Origin: Deltaproteobacteria bacterium UBA7527
Lineage (GTDB): Bacteria; Desulfobacterota; Syntrophorhabdia; Syntrophorhabdales; Syntrophorhabdaceae
Direction: 5' to 3'
DNA length: 6,713 nucleotides
NCBI GenBank assembly: GCA_002478225.1
Contig: DLMV01000053.1
Span: 26,240 to 32,952, forward strand
Below are positions 4,521-6,713 of this stretch, in pieces. Both the position numbers and the translations under genes were made by a program. The notes beneath the pieces were generated by a model. It was not told the DNA's origin and did no database searches. It saw nothing but the letters and a program-made list of their open reading frames with translations. The first letter of the stretch is position 1. Every line of letters starts with the position of its first letter.

Positions 4521-6663
4521 ACACGTACCACATCTCCATCTCAAACGTCTCTGATGGGACCTTTATCGAGATGTATCCCCTCTTCGGTATCCTGTCCACG
4601 AACATGTCGTTCATTTTGAGGGAGAACCAGACATCGATCTTTTCGCTCTTCGCAACGCCAAGGGCGCTGAAGGGGATCTCCACTTCGAGGATGTCGGCAA
4701 ACATCGCAGAGGCAGGCAGGGTTGTGTCGGTCTTCCTGTCTTTGATGGAATAGACGATCTTGAAATTATCCTTTGCCATCAGGTTTATCTCAAATGAGAC
4801 ATCGGCAATGTCTGCTATAAAAGCATGGTCGACATCGACCCTCAGGAAAAGCGAAGTCTCGTTGAACCCGTAATAGCACCCCTTGATCAGGGTAACGGCC
4901 TCGTGCATTGCTACCCCGTGGCCTTTTCCCACAAAAAACCCGGATCCCATCCATTCAAAGTAATTCGTTATTTTTCCGTCGATGATCGGCTTGATGAAAT
5001 TCACCGGTTCCCTGGTCGGCCTTGCCTCACGGTCTTCGAGGATGATGGGGATGCTGAGGATCTCGGGCGGCTCCTTCCGGAGGAACCGGTACACGTTTGC
5101 GAGGTTCTCGCGGAAGAGCAGGTCGAAGATCTCGTCATTCTCCGAGGAGTGCTCATCCCCGTACCACCAGAACCAGTCGCTTCCTTCCGCGATATAGATG
5201 GACTCCCAGGCGTCCTTGTTCTGTCTGCCCGGGTCTTCCTTCTCCAGGAAATCCCTCGTTTCCGCAAGCAGCGACCAGCCCGTGTTGTCCTCCACATGGC
5301 CGATCCATATGGAAAAGTTGTGCCCGATCCACGACCCGGCAAAGCAATGGGAGAGGCTCCCGACGTCCTCCGCTTCCTTGAGATATTCCGATATGGTGAC
5401 GGGGATGATGTCCTTTTCCCTGAGGATCCCTTCATAGAGGTAATTAAAAAAATCCCTCCCGTCGTTCTTATAATTTTCCCAGGCGTTCTCGCCGTCCATG
5501 GCTATTGTGACAAGAGGCTTCTTTATCTTTCCTTTTACTGAATCCCCTATTCTCCTTATCCTTCTCAGACAATCGCTCGCTGCATCTTTGGCGTCCATCC
5601 GGGAATAATGGAAGGATATGAGGTCGGAGAGGGACTGGTCCCTGAATATCATATCGATGTGTCCGCCATCCTTCTCATACCGGTATGGTTTATAAAGAAG
5701 CTCCGGGCTTGACAGGAACCCGCTTCCATCCCTCCTCACGTCCCATTTGAAGCTCTGGAAAAGTATATCCTCATCGGTGGCAAGCCACTGTATCCCGTGT
5801 TCTATATACAAACGGAGGGCGTCATCGCTGACAGATCCTTCCGGAGGCCACATGCCCTTCGGCGCGTCCTGAAATACTTCCCTGAAGAACCTGATGGCTT
5901 CGTCCATCTGTGATGAGGCGTCTTCCGGCTTTGCAAAGAGCTTGTCCGGGAGCGTTGCGTTGGGGATCGATTCCCTGGCAACCCTGCTGTCGATGAGGAG
6001 CGGTATGATCGGGTGATAGAAGGGCGAGGTGGACAATTCGATGATGCCTGCTGACGCAAGCTCTTTGTAAAGCGGTATGATGCCCTGGAGTATCTTCTTC
6101 TGGACATCCTCCAGGATGCCTTTGTCGTCTTCGGAAAATGCCCTTCCCTTTTTTTTCAGATATTGCAGGCCGTCGTACTGGTCATAAAAGATGGGGTCGA
6201 TCCAGGCGAGGAAGAAGAGGACCTGAATGTCGCGGAAGTCGTCATCGTTAAAATAATCCTTTATCTTGTCAATGGCGTCTTTGGGATAATAAAACCCGCG
6301 CCTGTTCAGCAATTCATAGAACCGGGGGTGGGGTTTGATCATGTTGTCCCAGTTCGCATTGAAAAAATTCGTGAGGATAAAGATCTTCTCGTCGTCCGTC
6401 AGCTCTTTCGGAGGCTTTTTGAATATCTCAAGATAGGCGTCTTTCGCCTGCAGGTCTTGATAATCAATCAACTGGAGGAGGAGAGAGGGAACGACATTGA
6501 AATTCTGTTTCAACCCGTCAAAATCTTTCAGCATCGCCGCCATGTCAAAATAATCTTTGGTGCCGTGAAGCAGCACCCAGGGAAGGAGGTATTCCCCGGT
6601 ATAGCGGTTCTTGTAGTAGGGCTGATGCATGTGCCACAGGAAGGAGAGGTAGATGGGGTCCAT
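4519..6663 (-). CDS. Glycoside hydrolase family 57 (alpha-amylase/amylopullulanase-like, COG1449 type)
   Basis: This 714-residue protein carries the GH57 conserved regions in order. HMHQPYY (11-17) is region I, IELSTSPFYHPIIPLL (208-223) is region II, GMWPPEGS (270-277) is region III with nucleophile Glu275, and TIAMDGENAWE (386-396) is region IV with acid/base Asp390. GSWIGHNFSIWIG (443-455) and AEGSDWFWWYGDEHSSEN (492-509) match the later conserved part of the amylopullulanase-like branch. About 540-714 is a beta-rich tail, perhaps a sugar-binding or packing domain. No signal peptide is present, so the enzyme should act in the cytoplasm, plausibly hydrolysing alpha-glucans such as glycogen; transferase or branching activity cannot be excluded. 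ATG at 6663 starts four residues before the family's hydrophobic first strand, and AAGGTG lies 8 nt upstream. Length is normal and all catalytic residues are present. The remaining 50 nt to the right edge hold no recognisable gene or promoter. Confidence 0.92.
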   Translation of the reverse strand: MDPIYLSFLWHMHQPYYKNRYTGEYLLPWVLLHGTKDYFDMAAMLKDFDGLKQNFNVVPSLLLQLIDYQDLQAKDAYLEIFKKPPKELTDDEKIFILTNFFNANWDNMIKPHPRFYELLNRRGFYYPKDAIDKIKDYFNDDDFRDIQVLFFLAWIDPIFYDQYDGLQYLKKKGRAFSEDDKGILEDVQKKILQGIIPLYKELASAGIIELSTSPFYHPIIPLLIDSRVARESIPNATLPDKLFAKPEDASSQMDEAIRFFREVFQDAPKGMWPPEGSVSDDALRLYIEHGIQWLATDEDILFQSFKWDVRRDGSGFLSSPELLYKPYRYEKDGGHIDMIFRDQSLSDLISFHYSRMDAKDAASDCLRRIRRIGDSVKGKIKKPLVTIAMDGENAWENYKNDGRDFFNYLYEGILREKDIIPVTISEYLKEAEDVGSLSHCFAGSWIGHNFSIWIGHVEDNTGWSLLAETRDFLEKEDPGRQNKDAWESIYIAEGSDWFWWYGDEHSSENDEIFDLLFRENLANVYRFLRKEPPEILSIPIILEDREARPTREPVNFIKPIIDGKITNYFEWMGSGFFVGKGHGVAMHEAVTLIKGCYYGFNETSLFLRVDVDHAFIADIADVSFEINLMAKDNFKIVYSIKDRKTDTTLPASAMFADILEVEIPFSALGVAKSEKIDVWFSLKMNDMFVDRIPKRGYISIKVPSETFEMEMWYV

Positions 6664-6713
6664 GCTAAAAACACCTTGAGAGGACAGTGTGGGAGTATGC
6701 GGGGATGGGAGTA

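Noticed and set aside
4825..5541. Plus-strand open frame of 238 codons
   Set aside because: It is antisense to the GH57 gene with all its conserved regions, and reads as a low-stop shadow frame.

Overview
The window looks like bacterial chromosome with a GC content near 50%. It probably comes from an anaerobic lineage such as Nitrospirota or Desulfobacterota. That guess rests on gene style (a GH57 glycosidase, an ExeA/PEP-CTERM-type ATPase, tandem toxin-antitoxin pairs) and on the short interspersed repeats between genes. No marker gene in the window fixes the taxonomy.

Positions 1-1730 are a defence/stability island, all on the minus strand. An AbrB-type antitoxin and a RelE/ParE-type toxin (1658 to 1117) are followed by a Phd/YefM-type antitoxin, a PIN-domain toxin and a nucleotidyltransferase-like gene that runs off the left edge (1039 to 1). 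Within each toxin-antitoxin pair the genes overlap by ATGA. Each operon has its own consensus-like promoter, and repeats in or next to the promoter look like autoregulatory operators. The PIN protein seems to lack the segment that carries the later catalytic acidic residues.

Positions 1727-1916 are a repeat-rich spacer. Positions 1917-2597 (minus) encode a DPM1-like family 2 glycosyltransferase. Positions 2598-2993 hold a long imperfect inverted repeat and a second palindromic repeat. Positions 2994-4391 (plus) encode an ExeA-like AAA+ ATPase with one transmembrane helix, a Lys/Ala/Glu/Pro-rich linker and a C-terminal bacterial SH3 domain. Positions 4392-4518 separate two convergent genes and again hold palindromic repeats. 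Positions 4519-6663 (minus) encode a GH57 glycoside hydrolase with its catalytic motifs intact.

The glycosyltransferase, the envelope-type ATPase and the GH57 enzyme would fit polysaccharide handling, but they are not one operon. The least expected signal is non-coding. The larger gaps from 1727 to 4518 carry degenerate tandem heptamers of three base compositions. They share a 7-nt period and a loose NNN(C/A)TNA pattern, often arranged as inverted arms. Two of these elements share an exact 35-nt stretch and bracket the ATPase gene.
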